From assembly GCA_037103525.1 (NCBI GenBank), contig JAZKLR010000077.1, forward strand, positions 496,001 through 560,000: DNA of 64,000 nucleotides, read 5' to 3'. This DNA comes from Ganaspis brasiliensis (lineage: Eukaryota > Arthropoda > Insecta > Hymenoptera > Figitidae). The notes under the pieces are model-generated. The model was not told the DNA's origin, ran no database searches, and saw only the letters and a list, made by a program, of their open reading frames with translations. Below, one piece after another: positions 21,801 through 30,131 of this stretch. The position numbers and the translations under genes are program-made. Position 1 is the stretch's first letter. The number at the start of each line of letters is the position of its first letter.

Positions 21801-23752
21801 ATTCATAATAAAAATTAAAAATTGAATGTTTTGCAGCTAAGGTCCCTTTCACCCTGAATCGACACATATGCAGAAAAGTATTGAAAAATGATAAAAATAA
21901 TTGAATAATAACAAAAATAATTGAAATTTGATGAAAAAATTGAAAGACGATGAAAGTAATTGACAATACTGGTTTAAAAATTAAAAATTTGTAGACATTA
22001 ATTAAAAAATTGAAAGAGTAATTAAACTTAGTGGAAACTAATTAAACAATGTCAAAAATAATTGAAATTTGAAGAAAATAATTGTATGCAATAATAATAA
22101 TAACAATAATAATAATAATAATCATTTTACTAAGAAAGTGAGAAAAGTGAGTTTTTTTTTAAACTGAGTAATAGTGAGTGGCTTTAAAAAAAACCCAAAA
22201 AATGCTCAAATTCGCTTGAAACTTGTTACACTTTTACTATTTTAAAAATCTAACTTCAGATTAGTAACCAGCGACATGGATTACCACCGAGTAACAAGTT
22301 TGAAGTGAATTTGAGCAATTTTGGAAAATATGTCTGCCATATTAGACCCGACATTTTGAATATTGAAAATTTGGTATATCTGACATCGTATTCACAATCA
22401 GAGACTTCGAAAACCCCCGAATAACAAGTTTCAAGCGAATTTGAAGAATTATGGAAAAATTGTCCGCCATATTGAATCCGTCATTTTGAATTTTGAAAAT
22501 TTAACTTGAGTTTCGTAATCAGAGACCTTGAAAATCCTCGAGTAACAAGTTTCAACAATATTCAACAGCTGGATTTCATGCGGGCACGAAAGGGTTAACA
22601 AATTAGCGGAAATTTTTAGAAATTCCCGTATATATTTTTTTTCCCCGGTCAAACTAAAATCCCGGCAAATTCCCGGTTTTCCTGGAATTCCCGGTGAGTA
22701 GACACCCTGTTTATAGTGCCTCTTATTCTTTAGTACAGAAATTTTTCTTACTTGAGGTGTTAATTCTACTTCAAGTTGTCCACTTAGATATTGCTTTTCA
22801 AATTCTGCATTTTCACCTACATAAGAAGAGATCATTCTCTTCACTCTGTGTTCTTTTAAAAGCTTTCCTAAACCAAAATCATCAACTCCAGCATTGTTAG
22901 AAACAACTGTTAAATTTTTCGATCCTTTATTAAGAATGGCATCTATAAGATTTTCAGGTATCCCACAAAGTCCAAACCCACCAACCAAAAGCTTTGCACC
23001 ATTTGGAATATCAGAAACGACTTCTTCTGCAGTTTTGAATACTTTTCCGTCTCCAATTGGCGGATTTAATTTCTCACATTCCTCTTCAGTCTCGGGTACT
23101 TCGGCTTTTACTGAGAAATTACACGCGGATATCTACGAGAAAAAAGGATCAGTGATAAATAATAATATCTTAATCTACAATAAAAGGTAAAATGCATCCC
23201 CTTGAATGTAATTTGTTGAATTATGTGTTTCATTTTGTTTTTTCAAGTTTACAGATTAATGAAATTTAATTATATGAAAGGAAATTTATTTCATTTTTGT
23301 TAATTAAGTAGACGAGAATTTTTAGTTTTATCTTTTTTAATTAATATTTAACGGGTAAATTGAAAAAGATAATTGATGACGTCCTCTACATTAATTTGAG
23401 GTTATGTCAAGGAAACCAACACCCTTAATTTGTTTTCTTTCAACTTTCTTTTTTTGTTTTTAATATTTAAATTGGATTTTGAAATTATAAATAAATAAGT
23501 ATAAGAACTTTCTTAATAAATAAAAGAGACCTGTTTTTAAGAAAATTAAATAAGTTATATGCCGCATACATTTCGTAATTAAATAATAAGAATAAAACAA
23601 GTATTTGTAGTAGATTTTAGGTTATAAGTTTGTTTTATGAATACAAGAAACAAAAGACATACCTTAGCAAGCTCCAATTGTTTATATGAATTTTTAAATT
23701 CTTTTCTACATCGCAGAAAAATCCTACTTGTTCTAGTTATTACAAAATGCAT
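6898..23752 (-). CDS. OXCT1: Succinyl-CoA:3-ketoacid CoA transferase, mitochondrial (SCOT)
   Basis: Seven minus-strand exons join in frame with GT-AG introns: 23663-23752, 22752-23132, 11513-11938, 11218-11326, 10617-10833, 7187-7398 and 6898-7082. They give 539 residues, against about 520 in human OXCT1. Exon 1 starts MHFVITRTSRIFLRC, a basic, hydrophobic, acid-poor leader typical of a mitochondrial presequence. Domain 1 carries GGFGLCGIPE (about 81-90). Domain 2 carries SENGILGLGP, whose glutamate (about 361) is the family's covalent CoA-thioester residue. IRGGHVDL and MVKGMGGAMDLV are also conserved. The enzyme moves CoA from succinyl-CoA to acetoacetate, the committed step of ketone-body use in the mitochondrial matrix. 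Intron 2 (10.8 kb) holds a large nested transposon and intron 5 (3.2 kb) a satellite-like array, yet every exon and splice site looks intact. Confidence 0.95.
7455..10500. repeat. Degenerate AATTGAAAA minisatellite with a 0.73-kb higher-order repeat (OXCT1 intron 5)
   Basis: Dense imperfect copies of AAAATAATTGAAAATTGAAG-like words fill the intron. A higher-order period of about 730 bp is visible: GAAAGAAATAGTTGACGAG recurs at 8052 and 8781, and ACAATTGAAAACAACATTC-like segments recur near 7895, 8626 and 9362. The left end has a distinct non-repetitive leader, GCAACGTTAAGCGCGCGG near 7458, also found at the left end of the array at 53942. Apparent ORFs here are low-complexity artefacts. Confidence 0.8.
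13239..14142. mobile_element. 0.9-kb TIR element with TA target duplication
   Basis: The ends are GGGGAGAAGGCCCCAAGTTG and the complement of CATCTTGGGGCCCACGCC..CTCCCC, bounded by TA on both sides. Removing it restores AAGTATAAAATTTAGAG, which matches the uninterrupted sister unit at 14550, so the boundaries are well supported. GGCCCCAAGATGGACACC recurs inside at 13440, and its complement-like form GTCCATCTTAGGG at 13758. No transposase is visible; TA duplication is compatible with a Tc1/mariner-type source. Confidence 0.7.
14857..15016 (-). repeat. 3' LTR of the Gypsy element
   Basis: A 160-bp repeat starting TGTTTTGTTATTCCC and ending ATATAACA on the plus strand. By eye it is identical to 19709-19868. 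It is the 3' LTR in element orientation. Confidence 0.95.
15017..15030 (-). promoter_or_regulatory. Polypurine tract of the Gypsy element
   Basis: On the minus strand GATAAAAGAAAAGA directly abuts the 3' LTR. That is the expected position and composition of a plus-strand priming site. Confidence 0.6.
15212..19600 (-). CDS. Gag-Pol polyprotein of a mag-like Gypsy retrotransposon
   Basis: A single frame of about 1460 residues. I start at the ATG at 19600 (MSSSEALQ); an in-frame ATG lies at 19627. Residue numbers below count from 19627. Order: Gag with two zinc knuckles (about 287-321, second one CAFCKGRNHFAKVC); aspartic protease at D400; reverse transcriptase with VFSTVDAKKGFWHLKL (about 621) and the catalytic LIDDIL (about 686-691); RNase H with ECDASSTGVGAAL (D841) and KTDHKPL; integrase HHCC (about 1072-1109) and D1137, D1194, E1230. 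The paired knuckles and fused frame fit the mag clade. The protease reads DTC where most retropepsins have DTG, so its activity is uncertain. It encodes the enzymes for copying and integrating the element. Confidence 0.95.
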   Translation of the reverse strand: MSSSEALQTFLASQTLLLQQLQKNQTEESKTNAECLRSIGEALNKVRVQITNQVSASTSAGPDSRNFSSSAFFTQNVPWPQPLEVDTGDIYDNFELFSSNWKTYCSATGIDKWQADLEPRKVNILLSIVRDKAKKKYSNFHLTEQDKTTAENVLKVIRSKLISERNLLFDRFAFHNCNQGEDESFESYFLRLKRLIEVCKYDERVTANDMLRDRIAFGINDSNLKKKFLREDSDSLTLEKIVQTCKSNELLESRFKNLCLEEKVVNKIQKNKESFRLCRFCDTKHEFKKELCPAWGKLCAFCKGRNHFAKVCLKNNSKQKSSNGHLKERTGSVKKLEERVEHSDAESSVEEGDKEFKIYELKNKTDNRRKGRADLNLKFGSMWKNVICDLDTCSDANVIGYNNYCELSGLKKPNLNKVNSQLRGFGGDKIDVLGEVKITCLRKDKHYVLVFLVVNVDHGPLLSEKDCLTLGLIKYCFKIDAVVNDSVLESGRQKALDILQEHKTVFEGYGEIPGYISLETRQDVKPVIQPARRIPVSLKSDLKIELSKLEKEKIIVKETKNTDWVSNLLLVKKNSNIRICLDPVALNGALKRPHFQFTTLEEILPEIGQAKVFSTVDAKKGFWHLKLSEESSKLTTFWTPFGRYRWLRLPFGISPAPEIFASKMQEITHDLKGIEVLIDDILISGCGENMSEALNDHNTNLKKLLIRLEENNCKLNKEKINLCQTSVKFFGHILSSDGLKPDESKTNAISKMPAPKSKEDLLRFLGMVTYLSRYIKNLSSEAEILRRLTRDDVEWHWSQLEDEEFLRLKSLVSNIQGQKYFDVNKPAILECDASSTGVGAALYQDSGVVGYTSRTLSKTERNYAQIEKELLSIVVGCVRFDQLLAGNKKIIVKTDHKPLISIFQKPLLKAPKRLQLMLMTLQRYNLEVHFVKGKENVVADTLSRAPVDDEQQDRNELRRFDVFEIRDERLLSKHIENLNLDDTLQISSERIEEIRQETNADDTMQRLKDYIYFGWPKYISDVEEGCKIYFKYKDEISTQNGIIFKNGRILVPFKLRKSLTERVHVAHQGIEGTLNLAKETIFWPGMTSQISQVVQGCETCMRHMASQQHPPMQSHEVPNYSFQFVSMDVFFTDYNDKKTKFLVTVDHFSDFFELDILSDLSAETVIKTCKKNFSRHGIPVKVCSDNGTNFENKLLKDLGKQWGFELVTSAPKHQRGNGKAEAAVKIAKRLVKKSCLSGEDLWMMLLHWRNTPNKIGSSPNQRIFSRRTRSTIPMTTSHLQPKIVDGVSQKIEDNKRISKYYYDRKTRILPNLEAGQSVAVQINPDTNKIWEKGTILQKVKDRDYLVNSNDKIYRRNLVHIKPFESRKESLQKENLFDLSQHLLSDRDTIQMNSGQRLTNDVGSSGNNNELNSETLSDEISNTILRKDDGTNTGISCNTTSNTSRPKRHAMKPDRYKDFILYH
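19694..19708 (-). other. Primer binding site of the Gypsy element
   Basis: Directly after the 5' LTR the minus strand reads TGGTGTCAGAAGTTC. It starts with the TGG that pairs with a tRNA CCA end. mag-type elements usually prime with tRNA-Ser; the exact tRNA was not verified. Confidence 0.6.
19709..19868 (-). repeat. 5' LTR of the Gypsy element
   Basis: 160 bp, identical by eye to the copy at 14857-15016, so the insertion is young. It contains the element's promoter in minus-strand orientation. Confidence 0.95.
20825..21307. mobile_element. 0.48-kb foldback with hammerhead-like motifs in both arms (Penelope-like terminal repeat?)
   Basis: The halves are near-perfect reverse complements with the centre near 21065. 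Each arm carries a 34-base motif, on the plus strand at 21211-21244 and on the minus strand at 20888-20921. It contains TTGATAAG, then GGTAGC, loop GGTA, GCTGCC, then GAAACGTC. This has the layout of hammerhead stem II plus GAAA, as reported in terminal repeats of Penelope-like retroelements. The core differs from CTGATGA at two positions, so cleavage is doubtful. No reverse transcriptase is present. Confidence 0.6.
21445..21868. mobile_element. TIR element (MITE) with internal tandem duplication
   Basis: Inverted ends of about 38 bp: TATGTGTCGATTCAGGATG at 21445 and the complement of its near copy ending at 21868, bounded by TA. Between them two diverged direct copies of about 160 bp start ACGGGAGTTTGAA at 21500 and 21676; each contains CATAAACAAGTTTTGAT. 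No coding sequence. Confidence 0.7.
22165..22560. repeat. Tandem repeat, 121-130-bp unit, about three copies
   Basis: TAACAAGTTTSAAGYGAATTTG recurs at 22292, 22422 and 22542, with a partial leading copy near 22200. The shared TCYGCCATATTRRAYCCG block lies about 50 bp into each unit. It sits between the minisatellite core and the right end of the 12095-22709 element. Confidence 0.65.
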
Positions 23753-26016
23753 TTTTACACACTTTTTTCCTTGAAATATCAAAAATATAATCGAATACGA
23801 TGTGGACCTTAATCTTTAACCTAAAATTTGCAATGATTTATCACATAAATATAATTTAAATAAATATAATGTAATTAATCTAAATATTGAAAAACAATTA
23901 TAAAATTAAATTCAATAAAAAATTTTCTCTTTCTGGTTAATGTGGCACTATATAACGGCAAGTTGATTATAGTTTTATTTGCACAAATCTGACTTTAGTA
24001 GTCTCCAATATAAAAATATCGTAATACAAATTATTTTTATTTTATTTGTTTTTTAATTTCAAGGAAATCTACTTAATCGAGGATGCACAAAACCAGAATT
24101 CTTGACTCGTTCTCTTTGGTTTTTTTATTGACTAAACAAGAAATAATTCAGTAAAATCCAATTCCGAAATTTTAAGTTTGAAATGATAATTTTTTAAAAA
24201 AGGAAATTTGGTAAATTCACACATCAATATTGTTTCTTTGTTAACATTATTTTATAATTCACTTTTCGGGAGCAGATATACAACTGGTAAAAATAATCGT
24301 TTTAATTTACATAAAAATGCTGTTAAGTTATTTAAAGCTAATTATAAATTCTTTGAATTAAAAACCTGTAACATTTCAAAACATTTTGCGCTGGCAATTT
24401 ATTTGCATACATTTCAGCTAAAAATACAATATTTAAAAGGTCACATTTTTATTATAATTACATTCACAAAACTTTGTTTTTCATTCAATGAAAGGTAATA
24501 ATTTTAAAACTTTGTAAAATAATATATAATAAACTCATTTTTTATTAATACTATATAAAGAAAAAAATATTATAAAATATACGTACCCTAAACGACATAC
24601 ATAGACAAAAAAAGATCAAAATTAAAATTCGTAAAAGCCTTTTTAAAATATTCATAAAACGTGTTATTCTCACCAAATTAAGACTTGATATTCGTTATGT
24701 AACTACTTGTTTTCGGATAAAGAATAGATAATAAATTTAATATCTTTAAAGTGTCAAAACATTTAGCGTCGATACATTCATTTCTCACATATGATAAATA
24801 ATCTGCAATTTTTTTTTATAATGAAAAAACTTTGCATTCTGAACTAAAATTTCGTTGAATTTAGTTTATTTTCTTCATGTTTACATTAATAAATTTTAAC
24901 ATTTAATTCTGTTATTATTACATTATATGAATATAATCAGTCGGAATTTCTTATTTCACTGTATTCACATTTTGAAGCATTTATTTCAATACTATTAAAA
25001 TTTCATAAACCTAATACTGATGTTTTGTTTTCTGAAAAAGTTTTTAATGCTCTAACATAAATTATCATTACATCCAGTTGAAGAATTACGCTAATGTGTC
25101 GATCTGTATAAAAAGTAAATAATTTCATATTTTTAAAGAATAAATATAACAATATTCAATATTTATTCAAATAAACAATATTATGTTTGTTTAAATTTAA
25201 CTTTGATATATAATTATGTAATTCATTTCTGAATTCTGCTCTTCAAATACAATACTTTCAGAAAATACATATAATATAACAAATATTAAAATTGTAAATT
25301 TCATTTATCATTGAAAACAATAATTCTAGTTATTTATATCAACAAATAGTAATAAAATACTACCTAAGTATTGCGTGTATCTATTCAAAATACAAATAAT
25401 TCTAAAAAAAACTTATTTTCTAATTTGTGACATTATAAACTCTACGTTATAGATAATTTGCAAATATAAAAAAAAACATTTCTTTATACTTTTAAAACTG
25501 TACTCTCAACAAAATAAATATGGTGAAAATTTATAGAACAGAGTAAATAATTGTTTTCTAATTTTTGAAGTTAACAATATAAATATGAAAATAATAAATT
25601 AACTTTTATTACAATTTAGTTCAATTACTAAATTGTTATAAATGCATATTTGTAAAAGTAACAAATTTACTGAAAAACCTACAATTAATAACATTATTTA
25701 CGTTTTTTTCGTAACTCAGTCAATTTGTTACGCAGCGTTGATATGACAACATACGTATATGAAATTACAAAAATGTCAATTAAATAAAATTAATTGTTAA
25801 GAAAATTCCAGATAAGGCTTATTTTTAATGTTATTTAAAAAATAATCCAACTTTTTATGAGTGACATTCTCATAGCTTCATATACATATAAAATAAACTA
25901 ATTTTAATGATTAGAGGCACTTTTTGCATTGTAAACTTGAGTTCTCAATTTTAACAATCATGTATTGACAGAATTTCACTTTCTGTTATTAACGATTAAA
26001 AAATATACGTATATTA
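23753..26016. other. Intergenic region between OXCT1 5' end and GIPC 3' end
   Basis: AT-rich sequence with no exon-like stretch or recognisable repeat. It should contain the OXCT1 promoter and GIPC 3' UTR, but no clear element was identified. Confidence 0.4.
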
Positions 26017-27443
26017 TCATAGACGTCGGTTTGATCTTATATCAGTCACAGCTCCCCATAATTCAATTACAAAATCATCTGTAAACCCAAAAGCTTCTAA
26101 ATCTGAATTATCTATTGCGTCTGCGAATTCCATGCTATTACGCTTTTCTTCTGATAGTTCCCAAATTCGTGTAGCTAAAATTTCAAAATTACAGTTAATA
26201 CTTTCTCTAAAAAAAAGCAATTCTAAATTAATTAGCTATATAAATTGTCGTTAAATTACCTAATTCAGCGTCATTGATACCCATAAAACCTTCTAAAATC
26301 GTATTAATTTTTTCAACGCCAAGAGACATAGCATCATTATCCTCCTAAACAGCAAATTTCATTATATCAATTTTTCTAAATTTTAATTGATTGTATAAAA
26401 AGTTGTAATCCATTAAAATATAGTTTAAATCAATCAAAACACAAATCCGTGAAAAATATGATAAATTAGAGTTCTACACAGAAAAAATAAAAATTTCTAT
26501 TTTTTAAATTAATAAAATACATACTACTTTCTCTATTTTGGCACTGCCATCAGCCTTGAATCTCAGGGTTTCCTTTCCTGAACCAAACGCTTGCTTTTTC
26601 CCTTTTCTAGGATCCCCTCGAGGTCCAATACTTCCAAATCCATTTTTTTGAGGCTCCACTAATCTTAAAGTAAACACTGAACCCTTGGGAATTTCTTTTA
26701 ACATTTTGGCAACTTCGAAATGGCGTTTGCCAACCAAATTGGTAGCATTAATTTTCTCAATATGGTCACCTACATTAATTACTTCAATTTTGTCAATTAT
26801 AGATCCTTCTTTTATTCGTTTTATAAACGCATAACCTGCACCATTATCTGTGATAGTAAGACCTAGTGCATTATCAGATTTAACTAGTTCAACTTCTTTT
26901 GATTGACCTACAAAATCAGTGAACAAATATTTTATAGATACTGAATCATGTACAAATAAAAGTATATTATTTTAATGTTATTTTAATCACCTTTCTTGTG
27001 AGCGAATATAAAATCATCTAAGCCAATTTGTCCACCTAGAAGTTGAGTCATTTCGACTTTATATGTATTTAATGTGCAGTATAATATCTGAAATAATTTT
27101 TAAAATGTTATATAGAATGATGTTTGATTTAATAAATATTAAAATATTAATATTAAAAATGTTCTGTTAGACTAATTACTTCTTCTGGAGGTAAATCATA
27201 ACATTCTGCAATTTTTTGATAAAGTTCTCGAACGTTACTGAATCCAGAAATTAACCCTGTAGGACTACCATGAGCCATTTGACAATGAAAAACAAGTAGA
27301 TTCTTATCACTCTCTAAATTGTCTGGAGAACCACTTGTTGCATTAACATTTTCACTTGTATTATTTTCCATTTGATCAGTTCCATTGTTCGTCTTTTCCA
27401 TTGTAGAGGTTCTTGATGAAACTTTTGGTTTAAAAAGTGGCAT
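26017..27443 (-). CDS. GIPC: GIPC-family PDZ adaptor protein
   Basis: Five minus-strand exons join in frame: 27180-27443, 26991-27087, 26525-26907, 26260-26344 and 26017-26174. They give 328 residues, against 333 in human GIPC1. The order is a polar N-terminal tail, the GH1 region ending in LLGGQIGLDDFIFAH (about 106-120), a PDZ domain with ALGLTITDNGAGYAFIKRI (about 133-151), and a C-terminal GH2 region with the conserved ending FTDDFVIELWGAVTDI. Family knowledge: GIPC dimers link PDZ-ligand receptors to myosin VI on endocytic vesicles; the Drosophila member is kermit. The start MPLFKPK matches the family N-terminus. The gene is divergent from DDX20, with 3.4 kb of MITE-rich DNA between them. 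Confidence 0.95.
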
Positions 27444-28020
27444 TTCTGAAACTACATATTAATATGTTGGAAATTTTGTTCGATATTGGAAACAGATATT
27501 AATATATATTTAAAATATTAACAACTTTTAATAAAAATTTAATCAAACAATTTTCCGTACAATACAACTCTTTCTTTTTTAATGCAAATAGAAAGCAAAA
27601 AATCAATTTTTAATTGAAATATACTCATTTTTTAAGAAATGGACTTTGCAACTGATTAAAAAGGCTTTTTGAGACGAAACACTAATACAACTTTGTTATC
27701 TGCGAGTTTTACTATCATGCTGTTTTGATGATATCAGTAAATCTAGTTAGTTTGTATTTTCAGAAAAAATATTAGTGTGCTAGAAACATTTTTTTTTTGA
27801 GTACGAAAAATATTTTAACGATTTTGAGCGTACATTACCATAGAATAATCTTATAAATATATTTTTGTAACACTTATAATAGAAAAATCTAATTGATTAT
27901 GAATATTATCAAGCAGTATTAAAGATAAATCAGAAATCTTGACACTTCATCAAAAATTAATTGCTAAAAAACACTTGTTGCTGTCTGACAGGGATGTGTT
28001 ACTCGTAATTATGAAGTTTT
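27444..28020. other. Upstream region of GIPC
   Basis: Unique-looking AT-rich DNA with no exon recognised. It probably contains the GIPC promoter and any non-coding first exon. Confidence 0.35.
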
Positions 28021-28181
28021 AAGGTGAAGTCCCATAATCAAGGTTGTGAACGTAAAATACATCATGTATGTAAATTACATGGGGTTTTTTACGTAAATTA
28101 CATATATATGTCATTGACGTCACGAGTTCAAAATGACTTTTTCTATGGTGTCGGGGCAAAATACGTATTTTATATACATTT

Positions 28182-28513
28182 ACCCCCTATCTACATGGAA
28201 GCTGAGGGTGAAATCCCATGGTCACGCAAAGCGTCGCGTTTTTGCTCGTTGTAATGAGAAAGAAAAAGACACATGTATACTTTTCTCTCCTTCTCCCCCA
28301 GGGCAACGCGTAAAAACGCGACGCTTTGCACGTCCATGGGATTTCAACCTGATTCTGCGGTTATGCGTAAATACGCGGAACGTATAAACACAGAATTGTG
28401 AGAGAGACAAGGACAGACAATGTTTGTTATTGTTGCCGTCCTTTTCTCTCTCATTGGCTTTATTGCGCGTTTTGACGCTTGACGCAGAATCAGCTTCCAT
28501 GTAGATAGGGGGT
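28182..28513. mobile_element. MITE, ACCCCCTATCTACATGG family, copy 1
   Basis: Inverted ends ACCCCCTATCTACATGGAAG and the complement of CTTCCATGTAGATAGGGGGT. The body includes GAGAGAGACAAGGACAG and its inverted partner. It is interrupted by the MITE at 28206-28349. Confidence 0.75.
28206..28349. mobile_element. GGGTGAAATCCCATG-family MITE nested in copy 1
   Basis: A palindrome from GGGTGAAATCCCATGG to CCATGGGATTTCAACC with arms containing GCAAAGCGTCGCGTTTTT. It is flanked by a 3-bp duplication TGA. Three-base TNA duplications are typical of PIF/Harbinger elements. Confidence 0.75.
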
Positions 28514-28536
28514 CAATGGAAGCTGGTTCTGCAGTT

Positions 28537-28719
28537 ACCCCCTATCTACGGAAGCTGATTCTGCGGTTATGCGTAAATACACGGAACGTATAAACACAGA
28601 ATTGTGAGAGAGACAAGGACAGACAATGTTTGTTATTGTTGCCGTCCTTTTCTCTCTCATTGGCTTTATTGCGCGTTTTGACGCTTGACGCAGAATCAGC
28701 TTCCATGTAGATAGGGGGT
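28537..28719. mobile_element. MITE, ACCCCCTATCTAC family, copy 2 (uninterrupted)
   Basis: Nearly identical to copy 1 without the nested insertion. Inverted ends ACCCCCTATCTACGGAAGC and the complement of CATGTAGATAGGGGGT. A truncated third copy follows directly at 28720-28831, so the block looks like local tandem duplication of about 206 and 152 bp. Confidence 0.7.
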
Positions 28720-29146
28720 TATGCGTAAATACGCGGAACGCATAAACGCTGAATTGTGAGAGAGACAAGGACAGATATATGTTTTTTTGACGCGTTTTGA
28801 CGCAGAATCAGCTTCCATGTAGATAGGGGGTTTTCTAATGAATGTGTCATTGCATAAAATGAAAAAAAACTGGAGAACTAAAAAGAAAAAGATCTATATG
28901 CGTCCATGGGATATTTCACTATAGGTCTAAGCACAATGGAGCTTTAAATGGCAAAATTTTAAAAGTCAAGAATGAGTTAGAAAAAGGAAGGTATATGTTA
29001 TGTCCTATTCTATCTCATTGCTTGCGATTTTCAATTTTCATTGTGCTTAACCCTCTGCCTACAGTTACTTCTCCCCACTCTAGCACTATTCAACGAGTTT
29101 CCTATAGTCCCCACCAGGCGTCCGAATTGTCGATTTTTGTCGTTAA

Positions 29147-29526
29147 GGGTAAAATCTCATGTGAGCAGAAAGCGTAAAACCGAAAGCAGAAAATTATTAA
29201 TGTAAGAGAGACAGATAGATATCACTGCTTCTCAGGCTGCAGTCCCATGTGAACCGAAACCGCAAAACTGAAAGCAGAAAATATAAAAGTGAGAGAAACA
29301 GCAATATCTGTCTGTTTCTCTTGCACGTATGATTTTCTGCTGTGGGTTTTAGGGTGAAGTCCCATGATTGCGTTTTAACGTCCGTTTTGTAACTAGACCA
29401 TGAGTGTAAAAGAGATGCAGATATACTCTTGTCACTTTTGCACTTATGGTCTAGTTACAAAACGGACGTTAAAAAGTAATCATGGGACTTCACCCTTAAG
29501 CTTTCTGCTCATATGGGATTTCACCC
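29147..29526. mobile_element. GGGTAAAATCTCATG-family MITE carrying nested copies
   Basis: The left end is GGGTAAAATCTCATGTGAGC and the right end CATATGGGATTTCACCC. It contains GCAGAAAGCG/CCGAAAGCAG arms, a second internal arm set at 29240-29345, and the complete MITE at 29352-29495. Confidence 0.55.
29352..29495. mobile_element. GGGTGAAGTCCCATG-family MITE with TTA duplication
   Basis: A palindrome from GGGTGAAGTCCCATGATT to AATCATGGGACTTCACCC, with long arms containing AACGTCCGTTTTGTAACTAG. Exact TTA duplications lie at 29349-29351 and 29496-29498. Confidence 0.8.
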
Positions 29527-29666
29527 TTGTACCTTAGATAAAAAAAATTGTTTATTTTTTTTCACATAGGAGTAAAAGGGACAGATAAATAAATCATTAG
29601 TGTAAGAGAGACAGATAGATAATCACTGCCTCTCTCACTCCCATATTTTCTGCTTTCGGTTTTATA

Positions 29667-29842
29667 CAGGGTTGTGCAGTGACGTGTTACTTGAGGTTTC
29701 TTATGTAATTTACAGGTATTTTACCCCCCCCCCCCACTCCCAAAAAGTTTATTATGTAAAATTTTATTGAGGTAATTTACTAGTTATTTTACTGTAAAGT
29801 ATGACGTAATTTACCTAAGGTATTTTACTAGCACAACTCTTG
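29667..29842. mobile_element. MITE with CAGGGTTGTGCAGT / AGCACAACTCTTG ends
   Basis: Inverted ends CAGGGTTGTGC and the complement of GCACAACTCTTG enclose repeated TATTTTAC and ATTTACC words and a C12 run. It is related to the element at 39757-40051. Confidence 0.5.
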
Positions 29843-29848
29843 TTTAAC

Positions 29849-29983
29849 TCCATTTACACCTTCGGAAAAAAAAATTTATTTACTTTTTTTGCATTGGAGT
29901 AAGGAAGACAGACTGTGTATCTGTCCTTTTTACACCAATGTAAAAAAAAAATAAAAAATTTTTTTACCGTAGGTGTAAATGGA
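29849..29983. mobile_element. MITE with TCCATTTACACCTTCGG ends
   Basis: A palindrome from TCCATTTACACCTTCGG to CCGTAGGTGTAAATGGA. The inner arms include GACAGACTGTGTATCTGTC. A relative lies inside the element at 39757-40051. Confidence 0.6.
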
Positions 29984-29989
29984 CCTTTA

Positions 29990-30131
29990 GGGTAAAATCC
30001 CATGTGGGCAGAAAGCGTTGAACCGAAAGCAGAATTTATGAGAGTGAGTGAGGTAGGTAGATATCACTGTCTCTCACTCTTATGATTTTTTGCTTTCGGT
30101 TGGCGCTTTCTGCTCACCTCGGATTTCACCC
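29990..30131. mobile_element. GGGTAAAATCCCATG-family MITE
   Basis: A palindrome from GGGTAAAATCCCATGTGGGC to CACCTCGGATTTCACCC, with GCAGAAAGCGTTGAACCGAA arms. The flanks TTA and TCA suggest a decayed 3-bp duplication. It closely resembles the copy at 41501-41644. Confidence 0.7.

Larger units (their letters stand above)
12480..22095. repeat. Minisatellite core with a 0.42-kb higher-order repeat, interrupted by insertions
   Basis: Words such as AAATGACAAAAATAATTGAA recur throughout. A longer unit marked by GACAATAATTTAAAGATAT recurs at about 13205, 14520, 19955 and 20385. After subtracting the inserted elements the spacings are all about 410-430 bp, so this was one tandem array before the insertions. 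Segments are 12480-13238, 14143-14856, 19869-20824, 21308-21444 and 21869-22095. Confidence 0.75.
12095..22709. mobile_element. 10.6-kb CAGGG-ended non-coding transposon with nested insertions
   Basis: The ends are CAGGGTGTCTAC (12095) and GTAGACACCCTG (22709), flanked by exact 6-bp target duplications TTTATA at 12089-12094 and 22710-22715. Subterminal CCCGG/TTCCCGG motifs near both ends have the same direct orientation. The core is a degenerate minisatellite into which a Gypsy retrotransposon and at least three other elements have inserted. No transposase belonging to the element itself is visible. It lies wholly in OXCT1 intron 2. A related element in the opposite orientation occupies 51583-61443. 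Confidence 0.85.

Noticed and set aside
28024..28768. Overlapping reading frames of 76-92 codons on both strands
   Set aside because: They lie inside MITE palindromes and read the arms in both directions.
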